In this document: positions 33,636-42,466 of the stretch, in pieces
How positions within the stretch are numbered: the stretch's first letter is position 1
Layout of the letters: each line of letters begins with the position of its first letter
Assembly: GCA_016874735.1 (NCBI GenBank)
Contig: VGTI01000035.1
Location: forward strand, 1 to 46,506
DNA from: Deltaproteobacteria bacterium
GTDB taxonomy: Bacteria; Bdellovibrionota_B; Oligoflexia; Oligoflexales; CAIYRB01
Direction of reading: 5' to 3'
Length of the DNA stretch: 46,506 nt
Position numbers and translations under genes: made by a program
The notes under the pieces: model-generated
Told to the model about the DNA's origin: nothing
Databases searched by the model: none
The model's input: the letters and a program-made list of their open reading frames with translations, nothing else

Positions 33636-34436
33636 GTGATTTCCATGCACAGGGTCAAAATGTCATTTGGGGGCACAAGTATCCTAGATGACATTTCTTT
33701 TTCGGTGTCGCGGGGAGAGCGCGTCAGCCTGATCGGGCCAGGTGGGAGCGGTAAATCGACCGTTCTTAAGCTCTTACTTGGATTATTGACGCCGGATGCT
33801 GGCGATATTGTGCTGATGGACACCGACATGATCCGGGCCAGCGACCGCGAGCGCCAAAAGACGCTGCGCGGCGTAGGTATGGCTTTCCAGCAAGGGGCTT
33901 TGTTTGACTTCATGACCGTGGCCGAGAATTTGACCTTCGCCATGGAACACATGACGGATCTTGGGCCAGAAGAGGTCGAGCAGCGGATCGATAGTTTGTT
34001 GGCAGGCGTTAAGCTAAGCCGGACTAAAAACATGTACCCCTACGAGCTCTCCGGCGGGATGCAGCGCCGCGTCGGTATCGCTAGGGCACTGGCGACTGAT
34101 CCGGTGGTATCCATTTTTGATGAGCCCACCGCAGGACTGGATCCAGTGACGTCGACCATCATTCTAAACATGATTTCAAACCTTGCTGGTGCCAGCCGAG
34201 ACTGCGCTCAGCTCATTGTCACGTCCAATGTCGAGATCGGCATCCGCTTCGCCGATCGCCTACTCGTCCTCAATGAGGGGCGGATCGTTGCGGATGGGCC
34301 CTGGCGTGAGCTCTTGCTGCATGGCTCCGATTGGGTTAGGAATTTTCTCGGAGTTCGGCTCATAGGTTTGGATTTTGAGTATGCCCAGGGGCTAAAACTA
34401 CCGGCTGAGTTCCTGGCCCAACACTGGTCGCGATGA
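33636..34436 (+). CDS. ABC transporter ATPase, MlaF-like
   Basis: ATP-binding subunit of 266 residues. Walker A is GPGGSGKST (34-42), the Q-loop is AFQQGALF, the signature is ELSGGMQRRVGIARAL (137-152) and Walker B is VVSIFDEPTAGLDP. The FQQGALFDFMTVAEN form and length are those of MlaF/Mkl-type ATPases, which drive phospholipid transport between the membranes with an MlaE permease and an MCE protein. No MlaE or MCE gene is present here, so the partner must lie elsewhere. GTG 33636 has GGGAG five bases upstream; an ATG nine bases later is possible. An acyltransferase gene follows after 23 bp, which fits envelope-lipid work. Confidence 0.85.
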   Translation: MISMHRVKMSFGGTSILDDISFSVSRGERVSLIGPGGSGKSTVLKLLLGLLTPDAGDIVLMDTDMIRASDRERQKTLRGVGMAFQQGALFDFMTVAENLTFAMEHMTDLGPEEVEQRIDSLLAGVKLSRTKNMYPYELSGGMQRRVGIARALATDPVVSIFDEPTAGLDPVTSTIILNMISNLAGASRDCAQLIVTSNVEIGIRFADRLLVLNEGRIVADGPWRELLLHGSDWVRNFLGVRLIGLDFEYAQGLKLPAEFLAQHWSR

Positions 34437-34459
34437 AGATGAAAAGGTAGTAGCAATTC

Positions 34460-35305
34460 ATGTATTGGCTAATGACCGCTCTGGCGCGTCTCCTGACGAG
34501 CCTACCTGACCGGGTCGTCGACAGGCTGGCTTGGCTCTTAGCCATAATGGCTTTTGATGGCCTGCGTGTGCGGCGGCGCACGGTCTTGGCCAATCTGGCG
34601 CTAGCATTTCCCGAAAAGTCTCCATCGGAGCGGGTGTCTTGGGGGCGGATTTCCTTTTATCACTTCATTTTGACGACCTTTGAATTTTTGACCAGCTCGC
34701 GCCTAGATTTGGCTGGCACCGTGACCATGCATGATGACGTTCACCTGCGCACTGCCTTGGCCGAGGGCAAGGGCGCCTACATCCTCTGTATGCATCTCGG
34801 CAACTGGGAGGCGATGGGTGCTGCGTGTTCGCGCCATTTTGGGCCGTCGCATGTTTTGGTGAAAGCAGTGGGTACATCTGGGCTCAACCGTTTTGTCTCA
34901 GAATACCGGGAGCGCAACGGCTTTCATTGGGTTAAGAGGCAGCGCAAAGGGGACGGTTTAAAGGCGATCGCCAACATCCTCGCGCGGCGTGAAGTGGTAG
35001 GGTTCGTTATGGATCAAGCGCGGCCTGGTGAGCCTAAACTGCCGTTTTTTGGTCACCCGGCAAAAACAAATACGAGTTTTGCGGCGATTTTGCGTCGCTA
35101 TCCCGCGCCGGTTGTGCCTAGTTTCGTCATCCGAGAGGGCTTCCACCGACACACGGAATACTTTCTACCTCCGGTTGAGGTATCTTTCACTGACGATGCA
35201 CAGGCCGACGTGCTCAGACATTCGGCGCAGTTTAACAAGATCGTCGAGGATTGCGTGCGGCGATGTCCTGAGCAGTATTTTTGGCTGCATAACCGGTGGA
35301 AGTGA
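34460..35305 (+). CDS. LpxL/HtrB-family acyltransferase
   Basis: Membrane-associated acyltransferase of 281 residues. The family adds secondary acyl chains to lipid A, or a related acyl transfer. The conserved region LANLALAFPEKSPSER is followed by CMHLGNWEAMG, with the HX4E catalytic pair His112 and Glu117, and later EYRERNGFHW, GFVMDQARPGEPKLPFFGHPA and a final YFWLHNRWK block as in LpxL. Residues 1-30 give an N-terminal anchor helix. AAGGTAG precedes ATG. It sits between the MlaF-like ATPase and the HAD gene, both likely cotranscribed. Confidence 0.9.
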   Translation: MYWLMTALARLLTSLPDRVVDRLAWLLAIMAFDGLRVRRRTVLANLALAFPEKSPSERVSWGRISFYHFILTTFEFLTSSRLDLAGTVTMHDDVHLRTALAEGKGAYILCMHLGNWEAMGAACSRHFGPSHVLVKAVGTSGLNRFVSEYRERNGFHWVKRQRKGDGLKAIANILARREVVGFVMDQARPGEPKLPFFGHPAKTNTSFAAILRRYPAPVVPSFVIREGFHRHTEYFLPPVEVSFTDDAQADVLRHSAQFNKIVEDCVRRCPEQYFWLHNRWK

Positions 35306-35308
35306 GTG

Positions 35309-36247
35309 ATGACCTCGATGGAACAACAATCCCGCGTTTTCGCGCCCAGACTTTTCGTGACCGATATCGATAACACGTTGTTCGATTGGGTGGCATACTA
35401 CGTAGCTGCCATCGGCGCCCTCATTGCCCAAGTTGAGGTGACTATTGGCGTGCCGCGTGATGTGCTTGCCCGTGAGGTGCGGCAAGTTTTTACCGCGCAT
35501 GCATCGATAGAATATCCATTTTTGGTGCAGGAACTGCCCTCGGTCATGGCTCATTACGGTAACGACATTGACCGGATGTTGCGCGAGGCTGTGGAACCCG
35601 CGCGTGCCGCCTTTCTCGCCGCGGGACAGCAAAGGTTGAAACCATACAGCGATGTCATTGATACCTTGCGGGAACTTCGCCGACGCTATCCCGGGATGCC
35701 CTGCGCTGCGCTCACTGACGCACCACGCTACGTAGCGATGTGGAAACTCAATAAACTGGGGCTACTGCCATTTTTTGACGCCGTTTATGGCCTGCGCGAC
35801 CCGCGGTTGCCGACGCACAAAGAGCTCGGTCGTGTCAAAGTTGATAGCGAAATCCTGCTCAAACATTTGAGTCAACACAGCTTTGATTTTGCCGGACGGA
35901 TCCGCATTCTGCCGGACGAATACGAGAAACCGGGACACCGGGGCCTGAAGACAGTGCTCATGGACTACGAGCTTGACGAAGCTGACGTCGCCGAGCGGCG
36001 CCGCGTCATCTGGATTGGCGATAATCGCCGTAAAGATGTGGCTCTCGGTAAGCGTCTCGGGGTTTACACCATGTGGGCATCGTACGGTAAACCAAACCCG
36101 ACAGATTTAGCTTCACTAGCGGATTTTAGCCCTCTAAGTAATATAGAGAAGAATGCCGAGGTGGCAGCCGGAGGCGACGCTTTGTCACCCCCCGACGCGG
36201 TGCTAGAGACATTTGGCGACACGTTGGCGATTATGGCGCAACTTTGA
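35309..36247 (+). CDS. HAD-superfamily hydrolase
   Basis: Cytoplasmic protein of 312 residues with the HAD phosphatase signature VTDIDNTLFDW (nucleophile Asp and second Asp near residues 19 and 21), a cap segment, motif II in ALTDAPRY, a basic Lys region, and motif III/IV in VIWIGDNRRKDVALGKRLGV. The substrate is not known. The first part (about 25-110) holds the cap insertion. The ATG is preferred over GTG three bases earlier, which directly follows the lpxL-like stop. It overlaps the convergent protease gene by 17 bases at its 3' end. Confidence 0.82.
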   Translation: MTSMEQQSRVFAPRLFVTDIDNTLFDWVAYYVAAIGALIAQVEVTIGVPRDVLAREVRQVFTAHASIEYPFLVQELPSVMAHYGNDIDRMLREAVEPARAAFLAAGQQRLKPYSDVIDTLRELRRRYPGMPCAALTDAPRYVAMWKLNKLGLLPFFDAVYGLRDPRLPTHKELGRVKVDSEILLKHLSQHSFDFAGRIRILPDEYEKPGHRGLKTVLMDYELDEADVAERRRVIWIGDNRRKDVALGKRLGVYTMWASYGKPNPTDLASLADFSPLSNIEKNAEVAAGGDALSPPDAVLETFGDTLAIMAQL

Positions 36248-37148
36248 GTGCGCCGGCGGCAATAGGGGTGAGCCAGTCAATAAAAGCCGGTGCAAGCGTA
36301 TAAACGCCGCCCACTTCGCAGGTGCCTGATCCGCGCGACGTGACGCCCACAACGCGGAGTGCGCCCTGTGTATCAGGTACAAAGACGGGGCCTCCGCTGT
36401 CGCCCTTACAGGTGTCGGGTGCGCCAGCTGCGCCGGCGTAAAACTCGGTGGCAACCAGGGCGGGGATCTCGATGATCTCCGATTTCCGAATCGAGCGGCC
36501 GTGATCGTCAACCTTGAGTACGCTTGTTTTTTGTTTATAAAGCGCGTTAAACGGCGTCTCCGCGGTGGCGAGCTCATGAGCAGTCCACGGCGAGTCCCAG
36601 GCCGATTTTTGTCCGTATCCTGCAAGGACAACCTTGGTTCCGTCTTTGAGCGCGGAAGCAACAGACTCCTGCGCCAGCACGGTACCCAATACAGCATCTG
36701 CAGCGGGCGTAGCCAGTTGCCAGACTGCAATGTCATAGGCCTCTTTCAAACGCACGGCTCCGTCCGCATCCTTACCCATCCTAGAGCGTTGAAATTGTGG
36801 ATGCACCACCAAGCGCTGTACGGAGATGCGCGCGGCGATCGCCTTTTCTGGTTGGCTCTTGCCGACGACAACGCCCAGGGTGCTGGGATCGTACTCCCGG
36901 TCTTTGCTATCGACGCTGCAGTGAGCTGCGGTCAGGACCAGTGTCGGTGTCAGCAGAGTGCCGGTACAGAAGGAGTAAAGAATCCCCTCGCTGTCAGGCT
37001 TAATGAGAGCTACGACGGGCAGGGTGGCGGCGTCGGCGGGTGTACCACCGATGACTTTGGCGTCGCTCGGGGTTGACCTGTCAGAGCAGCCGCTTAGGAG
37101 CGAGATCGCCAGCAAAAGAGTTGCACCAGAGTGCCGTAGACTCATCAT
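36231..37148 (-). CDS. Trypsin-like (S1) serine protease lipoprotein
   Basis: Exported protease of about 305 residues. A lipobox LLSGC follows the hydrophobic stretch (Cys21). The chymotrypsin fold begins at VIGGTPADAATLPVVALI, where the usual activation site would be, so the mature N-terminus may form by cleavage there. The triad is His in VLTAAHCS, Asp in AYDIAVWQL and Ser in CKGDSGGPVF, with the Cys pair around the active site. ATG 37148 is chosen: AGGTG is six bases upstream, while a GTG at 37157 is too close. A sigma70-type promoter lies at 37218-37247. Likely anchored to the outer membrane, where it may act on surface or prey proteins; that is inference. Confidence 0.88.
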   Translation of the reverse strand: MMSLRHSGATLLLAISLLSGCSDRSTPSDAKVIGGTPADAATLPVVALIKPDSEGILYSFCTGTLLTPTLVLTAAHCSVDSKDREYDPSTLGVVVGKSQPEKAIAARISVQRLVVHPQFQRSRMGKDADGAVRLKEAYDIAVWQLATPAADAVLGTVLAQESVASALKDGTKVVLAGYGQKSAWDSPWTAHELATAETPFNALYKQKTSVLKVDDHGRSIRKSEIIEIPALVATEFYAGAAGAPDTCKGDSGGPVFVPDTQGALRVVGVTSRGSGTCEVGGVYTLAPAFIDWLTPIAAGALKVAP

Positions 37149-37217
37149 CGCATTCACCTAACTATCTGAAAATGTTGGAGTGTATTTACGTGTCGGCCGC
37201 GGCCGCGCCCCACACAT

Positions 37218-37247
37218 GCTATATCCAGCCTATCTTCGCAAGTCCAA
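37218..37247 (-). promoter_or_regulatory. Sigma70-type promoter for the S1 protease
   Basis: On the minus strand TTGGAC, an 18-base spacer, TATAGC. Two mismatches from each hexamer consensus or fewer. Predicted start near 37211 gives a leader of about 60 bases. Confidence 0.4.
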
Positions 37248-37249
37248 AT

Positions 37250-38494
37250 CTAAAATGACTCCTCGACGTAGTCGAGATCGGCACCAAACGACTCTTCCAT
37301 CCCGTAGAGTGCCACGAAGGCCACCGCGATACAGGTGAGACCCAGGATCAGAGCGCTACCGGTTAAGTCAAAGTTAGGAATCAGCGACTTGAAGACAAAA
37401 GTTAGGAGTACCACCGAACCGCGGACAAAGTTGGGGACACTGATCGATACCAAAGCCCTGATGTTGGTGCCAAACTGTTCGGCGGCCATAGTGAGGAACA
37501 CTGCCCAATAGCCGGTTGCCACGCCTACGACAAAGCTCATAACGTAATAAACTTGCGGGTCGAATCCGCGCATGTTGAGTAAGGCAACGATCGCCATCAA
37601 GGTCGCAGTCAGAAATACGCCCACCACCTTCTTGCGGCTGCGCCACCATTGCCCGATAAATCCTGTGATCAAATCGCCAACGACGATGCCAGCATAGCTA
37701 CACATGACGGCTGTGCCTGCGGACACGGGCCCCGTAGCGCCAAGCGCGCGGCAAATTTCGGGCGAAAACGTGACGATGATGCCAATGCAAAACCAGGTTG
37801 GAATACCCACGACAATGCAGCGCAGGTAACGGATCAGCCGGGCAGGTGACTTGAAAATAAGGCCCAGGTCCCCCTTGGGTACCGATCGATCGTGTAACTT
37901 GTGGAACATGTTTGACTCAAGCAAGCGAAAGCGGGTGACAAGCAGCGCCAGACCCATCAAACCGCCGACTAGAAAAGCGGTGCGCCACGACAAGAAGTTG
38001 GCGACTAAGCCAGCGAATACGGCCCCAGACACACCGATGGCAGCGACAAAACAGGTTCCGTATCCCCTAGCGTGCCGCGGCAAACTTTCCGACACCAGGG
38101 CAATCGCCGCACCAAGTTCGCCAGCTAAACCGATCCCAGCAAGTAAACGCAGCAACGAGTATTGCAGCGTATTTTGGACAAAGGCGTTAGCCAAATTGGC
38201 AAGGGAATAGAGGAGGATCGAGCCAAAAAGCACCGATACCCGGCCTCTCTTGTCGCCCATGATACCCCACAAGATCCCGCCGATCAGCATGCCAGCCATT
38301 TGCATATCGAGCAGCTGCACCCCAACCTCTAACTGGTTCGGTCCGGTAATGCCGAGATCGTTCAAGCTCGGTACCCTGACTATCGAAAAGAGAACCAGAT
38401 CGTAAATATCAACAAAGTACCCTAGGCCAGATACGAGCACCGTGGGGTTCAGCAAGATTTTGGTCAGACTCAAATCCGTGACGCGCTCGCTCAT
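37250..38494 (-). CDS. MFS transporter (sugar/metabolite:proton symporter type)
   Basis: Twelve-span transporter of 414 residues. The MFS loop motif after the second helix is GILWGIMGDKRGRVSVLFGS, and LARLLAGIGLAGELGAAIAL-like helix 4 sequence (LLRLLAGIGLAGELGAA) follows; the second half has GIVVGDLITGFIGQWWRSRKK. The arrangement resembles the metabolite:H+ symporter group (ShiA/ProP-like). The substrate is not predictable. Start ATG 38494 has GGGAG ten bases upstream. A sigma70-like promoter lies at 38514-38541. The stop falls just before the S1 protease promoter, so the two genes are separate units. Confidence 0.88.
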   Translation of the reverse strand: MSERVTDLSLTKILLNPTVLVSGLGYFVDIYDLVLFSIVRVPSLNDLGITGPNQLEVGVQLLDMQMAGMLIGGILWGIMGDKRGRVSVLFGSILLYSLANLANAFVQNTLQYSLLRLLAGIGLAGELGAAIALVSESLPRHARGYGTCFVAAIGVSGAVFAGLVANFLSWRTAFLVGGLMGLALLVTRFRLLESNMFHKLHDRSVPKGDLGLIFKSPARLIRYLRCIVVGIPTWFCIGIIVTFSPEICRALGATGPVSAGTAVMCSYAGIVVGDLITGFIGQWWRSRKKVVGVFLTATLMAIVALLNMRGFDPQVYYVMSFVVGVATGYWAVFLTMAAEQFGTNIRALVSISVPNFVRGSVVLLTFVFKSLIPNFDLTGSALILGLTCIAVAFVALYGMEESFGADLDYVEESF

Positions 38495-38513
38495 TGCTGG
38501 GGCAGCTCCCTAA

Positions 38514-38541
38514 ATTAGATCACTATGAATTAACTTTTCAA
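38514..38541 (-). promoter_or_regulatory. Sigma70-type promoter for the MFS transporter
   Basis: On the minus strand TTGAAA, a 16-base spacer, TCTAAT. It lies between the terminator of the small secreted protein and the MFS ATG at 38494, so it would be the transporter's own promoter, with a leader of about 15 bases. Confidence 0.4.
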
Positions 38542-38555
38542 AGAACGTTTACACA

Positions 38556-38597
38556 GAAAACGGGCATCCTTCACTCTTAAAGTGAGGTGATGCCCGT
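38556..38597 (-). terminator. Intrinsic terminator after the small secreted protein gene
   Basis: On the minus strand a strong hairpin: 38597-38589 (ACGGGCATC) pairs with 38568-38560 (GATGCCCGT), extended by an inner arm of about six pairs with a five-base loop, followed by TTTTCTGT. It lies 25 bp after the stop at 38623. The T-run is short and only on the minus-strand side. Confidence 0.75.
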
Positions 38598-38622
38598 CCT
38601 GATTCAAGTAGCCAAGTAAGGT

Positions 38623-38856
38623 TTACTTGTGCTCGTCGTGGCCTTCGCCGTGAGCTTCTTTCTTGTGCTTGCCTTTTTTCTTGCCAGCAGCTTTGCCAGC
38701 TTTTTTCTCTTCTGGTTTTTTTGCTTCTTCGGTAGGAGCTGGAGCAGCTTCAGGAGCAGCTTCGGTAGCGGCTGGAGCTTCTTCAGTGTGGCTGTCAGCG
38801 TAGCTTGCGGATGCGAACAGAAGGCTAGCAGAGAACAGAGCAGCAACGAATTTCAT
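38623..38856 (-). CDS. Small secreted Ala/Glu/Lys/His-rich protein
   Basis: Protein of 77 residues with a Sec signal peptide (MKFVAALFSASLLFASASYA, cleavage before Asp21). The mature 57 residues are low complexity: an acidic Ala/Glu/Pro stretch, then Lys-rich KKAGKAAGKKKGKHKKEA, then a His-rich tail HGEGHDEHK. No fold is expected; the His tail could bind metal and the Lys block could bind anionic polymers or nucleic acid. The start at 38856 has AGGAG six bases upstream; the longer frame upstream of it has no such support. A TTGACA box lies at 38934-38939 without a clear -10. A strong terminator follows. Function unknown. Confidence 0.72.
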   Translation of the reverse strand: MKFVAALFSASLLFASASYADSHTEEAPAATEAAPEAAPAPTEEAKKPEEKKAGKAAGKKKGKHKKEAHGEGHDEHK

Positions 38857-38960
38857 AACATCTCCTGCAAACAAAAGTGGGACAACAAAACAAACAATAA
38901 CAGAGCTTTTACGGTCCCTTACGTCAGCTATAATGTCAACTGATTTTATTGACGTGGTGG

Positions 38961-40289
38961 TTAAAACGGCCGAACCAGTTGAGTCGAGCGGGATTGCTGG
39001 GCGCGCCGCTGACTGGCACCTAATTGCTCCGCGCTCCAACCAAACTCCGTCATCAAGCGCTCTTCTTCCCGCGCGAGGGAGGTAGCAAAGATTCCTGGAT
39101 CATCAGCACCTATAATGACGCTGAGTCCCGACGCCATGAAGCGAGGTAAGGGATGAGTGTCCTTGCTCAGGTTGCCGATGAGCATATTCGAGGTGGGACA
39201 GGATTCGATGATCGCATCGTGATCCCGTAAATGGCTCATGACGGCATCCTGCAGGCGTGCGCAGTCGCTGGCTACCGCTGACGTCCAAGTGGTGGTGATG
39301 AGTTCTTGTTCTGGTGCACCTGCAATAACCTTGAGTGCTGATTCGATGCTGGCGGGCACAATGTCGTAACCTTGGGATCCCAACCAACTCCGCGACGCCA
39401 GGAGCCACTGCAAATGCCGCCGTCTCTCGCCCGCAGTCTCACTGACCGTGTGACCGATGTAGAGATCCGGATTGATACCCAACGCTAGGGCATGGCCTAG
39501 CCTGTGCACACCCAACGCCTGTGCCTCGCTGACCCACCGGACAGCACTGGCTAGGGTCTTGTCGGCAAAGGATTCTCCGACATGATAGAGCACCGCCAAT
39601 CCCTTCTCTGGACATGCGGTATTATCAGCTAGGATGCGTCTCACTAAAGGTGCCGTGAATTGCGGTGGATGATGCTCTTCCATGCCACAAAAATCTATGG
39701 CGACCACGGCGTCGTAGCGCTGTGGTTTGGCATCCAGCACCTCTTTTAATATTTGGTACTGCAGTAGCCCCACTTCGTGCCTACGCATGATGCTGAAGAC
39801 GATTTTGGGAGCAAATGATCCTGCAAACTTGGCTGCCAGTTCTAAAGTACGGTCAGCAGTTACGGCAAAGTAATGACGCAGATCGTCGGGACCCAGATGC
39901 GGCGGGGCAAACAGTCGGTATTCCCCATAGGTGATCCCACTAGCAGCCTGCGCGTGCATCACGTGACTTAGTACCGTCGTGTCCCCGGGCGTTATGGGGA
40001 GTAGGGCTATCGCGAGGTTGAAGGATGCCTGAAACCTTGCGAAGGGATGTGCCGAGGTAAACAAAAAATCACGACGAAGTAAATCCAGACCTGCATCGCT
40101 TGACCAGTACTGCCGCGAATCGGGCCGGCGCCCATACGCCTTCTCGTATTCCTCTGCATACCATGCTAGGCGAGGTACAACTTTTTCAAAACGGTCCCGA
40201 CCCAGAAGCCATAGATCCTCGGGAGTGAGGCAGCCGTAGAGATGACAATGGAGCTCGTCGGTGAGGTGTTTAGGTCTCAATGGTACCAT
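38961..40289 (-). CDS. Adenosine-deaminase-family metal-dependent deaminase
   Basis: Protein of 442 residues, longer than the usual 330-350 of adenosine deaminase. The metal ligands His14 and His16 sit in DELHCHLYGCLT; the other family blocks are YHVGESF (HxGE), HRLGHALALGI, SCPTSNMLIGN and IGADDPGIF (the DD pair). They match the amidohydrolase fold of adenosine/AMP deaminases and adenine deaminases. The substrate cannot be fixed from motifs. A segment at about 45-90 (GRRPDSRQYWSSDAG) and the C-terminal 40 residues are extra. ATG 40289 has no strong ribosome site. The gene stands alone. Confidence 0.85.
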   Translation of the reverse strand: MVPLRPKHLTDELHCHLYGCLTPEDLWLLGRDRFEKVVPRLAWYAEEYEKAYGRRPDSRQYWSSDAGLDLLRRDFLFTSAHPFARFQASFNLAIALLPITPGDTTVLSHVMHAQAASGITYGEYRLFAPPHLGPDDLRHYFAVTADRTLELAAKFAGSFAPKIVFSIMRRHEVGLLQYQILKEVLDAKPQRYDAVVAIDFCGMEEHHPPQFTAPLVRRILADNTACPEKGLAVLYHVGESFADKTLASAVRWVSEAQALGVHRLGHALALGINPDLYIGHTVSETAGERRRHLQWLLASRSWLGSQGYDIVPASIESALKVIAGAPEQELITTTWTSAVASDCARLQDAVMSHLRDHDAIIESCPTSNMLIGNLSKDTHPLPRFMASGLSVIIGADDPGIFATSLAREEERLMTEFGWSAEQLGASQRRAQQSRSTQLVRPF

Positions 40290-40561
40290 GTGGGTGCTCG
40301 TTTGCGCCGGTTGCCGTTATGTCCACTTTGGGCCTGGTGATTGACAGCGCCTAATCCTTAAACGCTTTGGACCTGCCACAGAATACCTAGTTTAAGTCAT
40401 TATTATCCTTCAATTCAGCTACTTATTTGTACCCGTCTTTTTCATTACATTGCAATTACTATGGCCCCGATTTTGCAACGAAATTCCCATCTCCCGTTGT
40501 CTACATGATATCGCCTGCTGCGGCTGGACTCGTGCCATTGATGGTCTATCGAGAGGTAAGC
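40290..40561. other. Intergenic region between deaminase and lipoprotein cluster
   Basis: Divergent gap of 272 bp that must hold promoters for both sides. I found no clear sigma28 or sigma70 pair in it; on the minus strand TATTCT at about 40381-40386 could be a -10 without a clear -35. The plus-strand frame starting at 40427 is open but the lipoprotein start at 40562 is better supported. Confidence 0.4.
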
Positions 40562-41560
40562 ATGGCTTCCGCAAACCAGAAAAAAAATGTTTCGCGCAAG
40601 ATCTTCCATACGTTCGCCGTGATAGCAATCTCGGTCGGATGCAGCAGCGCCAATGGGCCAGCCCCAGCCCCAGTCGGTAAGCTGGCTCCAGCGAAGAAAA
40701 CCGAGCCAAAATCAACCGTCGAAGACAAAAAGGTCGGCGGCATGTTTGACGAGGCTGTTCTAAACATCGTCAATTCGCTGGCGGGCGAGCGTTTTTATGA
40801 CGGTCTCTACCGTATCAAGATTAACATTGCATTCATCGAGTGCGGTGGTGAGTTCCCAGTGAGACTGCAGATGCCAGCCGCTGACAAAGGGCTGAATAAC
40901 TTCATTGACTTTTTGGGAGCTAAAGTCACCTGCGCAGGCATCGCTTTGCCCCTAGATGACTTAACAAAAAGCCTGCTTGGTGGCGGTAAACTTCCCGCTA
41001 ACACCAGCGGGAAACCACTATTTGGTCTCAAAAATCAAAATGGCGTACTGGGTATTACGAGATTAGGTGCGGTTGAATTGCAGCCGTTTTATCCCATAAT
41101 GCCCGACATCTTAGATAGCCCCGGTGAATTGCTGGCGACTTTGGGTCAGACGGCACCTGTGACCATCTCGGGCCCAAAGGGCACCAGCGACTCCGGGCAA
41201 ACCACGGTCAAAGTTTCGCAGTATAAAGCCAAATTTCAGGCGCCAGGTGGCCAAGCCTTTGACAACGTGATGTCCTGGACCGTTAGCACTAGTGGTTTCC
41301 AAAAGACGGTAGCGGGGCCCCAGCTTATCGATACTTTGAATATGAGTCTGAATATGGATCCTTTGGCCGTGCCGCACATAGACTTCAGCCTTGCGCTGAA
41401 TAAAGCGGGAGACAGTGTCTTTAAAACGGTGCGTGCCTCGTGGGAAGGTGAAGAGCCCGCCTTCTTTGGTTTTGTTGAATTCGTACTTGGATTGGTCAAA
41501 AACATCGACGTTAAGTTGGTATTCAGTGCTGACATGATTCAATTCGTAGATAAGAAATAA
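40562..41560 (+). CDS. Lipoprotein 1 of a three-gene cluster, paralogue of lipoprotein 3
   Basis: Putative lipoprotein of 332 residues, not recognised. Start ATG 40562 has GAGAGG five bases upstream; the next residues form a basic n-region, a short hydrophobic core (FHTFAVIAISVG) and Cys27 after ISVG. After a Pro/Ala/Lys linker come two conserved-looking parts: a Cys-containing region (IAFIECGGEFPVRLQ, AKVTCAGIALPLDDL) and the C-terminal half (MSWTVSTSGFQK, DFSLALNKAGDSVFK). The same pattern recurs in the third gene of the cluster (LVICKDGRISIDIK, LNCVSAKLDLNKI, VHWKLSTDWQKRG), so the two are paralogues. It is followed by the second lipoprotein after 12 bp and the third in overlap. Confidence 0.72.
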   Translation: MASANQKKNVSRKIFHTFAVIAISVGCSSANGPAPAPVGKLAPAKKTEPKSTVEDKKVGGMFDEAVLNIVNSLAGERFYDGLYRIKINIAFIECGGEFPVRLQMPAADKGLNNFIDFLGAKVTCAGIALPLDDLTKSLLGGGKLPANTSGKPLFGLKNQNGVLGITRLGAVELQPFYPIMPDILDSPGELLATLGQTAPVTISGPKGTSDSGQTTVKVSQYKAKFQAPGGQAFDNVMSWTVSTSGFQKTVAGPQLIDTLNMSLNMDPLAVPHIDFSLALNKAGDSVFKTVRASWEGEEPAFFGFVEFVLGLVKNIDVKLVFSADMIQFVDKK

Positions 41561-41572
41561 GGATACGATTCG

Positions 41573-42466
41573 ATGAGGAGGCATCTGACATCACTACTGC
41601 ACGGGATCTGGTTAACCAGCTCTCTGATCGCTTGTGGTGCCACAAATAAAGATGCGTCCGAAGTAGCTGCTATGTTTAGTGGTCCCGCACAGCCACTAGA
41701 GGACCGGGTCGAGTCCGTTTGTAGCGCTCTCCGACGCCGTAAGACGGCTCCAACTACAGCGGGGCTGGAACTTGCCGTGCTGGATAAATGCAAAGGAGCA
41801 GGTCAAAACGCCATCAACGCCAAAAACTATGACGGTTTTCGCCTCCAGCAATACACGATTGCCAACGGCACTGAGACAGATAAACAAAGATCATCTTTTC
41901 GCCTGCAGCTGTGGTTCAACAGTCCCCTGATCGGAATCACCTCCCTCGCCAGTAACTTATCTGACCTTGGCGATGCCTTCTCCAGTCAAGAAATCCCGAT
42001 TGACCAAAAGGATTTAGAAAACGCCGCCAAGGTGGATGTAAAGGTCGTAGATAAGTTTGCTTTAAATCTGGATGGCGAGGTCCGTGGTGGCATCGGGTTG
42101 AAGTTTGCGCTCGACGGCATTGCTAAACTTAACATGCAAATCAGGGTTGACTTCACTGTCATCAAGAATTCAGTTGCTGTCGTTGTCAAGTCAGACAAAG
42201 CGGAAGGTGTCATCGCCGACTTGTTTATGGTCCTGATGGTGACTCCATACGCTAACGATACTTACCTGGACATGATCGGTTCCATCAAGATTGGTGATAT
42301 ATTAAACGATGCCAAAGTCATTGACGGCTTGGCGCCGTCCTTGACAGAAACCATACTGAAAGCCCTGTTCAAGCTTGATCGTCAGCAGTCGGTCAAATCT
42401 TCCAAAACGAAGACCGGTGCAGTCGAGAAAAGCAGCGCGACCGCAAAAAAAGGAGCTCCTAAATGA
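41573..42466 (+). CDS. Lipoprotein 2 of a three-gene cluster
   Basis: Putative lipoprotein of 297 residues without known family. The signal ends SSLIAC (Cys21). It is rich in beta-strand patterns with regular alternation (FALNLDGEVRGGIGLKFALDG, KLNMQIRVDFTVIK) and has no catalytic motif. It may belong to the same structural type as its neighbours, but sequence likeness to them is weak. AAGGA lies nine bases before ATG. Its stop overlaps the next start (ATGA at 42463-42466). The C-terminal 30 residues are Lys/Ser-rich. Confidence 0.7.
   Translation: MRRHLTSLLHGIWLTSSLIACGATNKDASEVAAMFSGPAQPLEDRVESVCSALRRRKTAPTTAGLELAVLDKCKGAGQNAINAKNYDGFRLQQYTIANGTETDKQRSSFRLQLWFNSPLIGITSLASNLSDLGDAFSSQEIPIDQKDLENAAKVDVKVVDKFALNLDGEVRGGIGLKFALDGIAKLNMQIRVDFTVIKNSVAVVVKSDKAEGVIADLFMVLMVTPYANDTYLDMIGSIKIGDILNDAKVIDGLAPSLTETILKALFKLDRQQSVKSSKTKTGAVEKSSATAKKGAPK

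Noticed and set aside
36501-37076. Plus-strand frame of 191 codons opposite the S1 protease
   Set aside because: Antisense shadow; the opposite strand has the complete catalytic triad and a signal sequence.
40427-40561. Upstream extension of lipoprotein 1 by 45 codons
   Set aside because: The signal sequence and ribosome site fit ATG 40562; the extension would bury the signal peptide.
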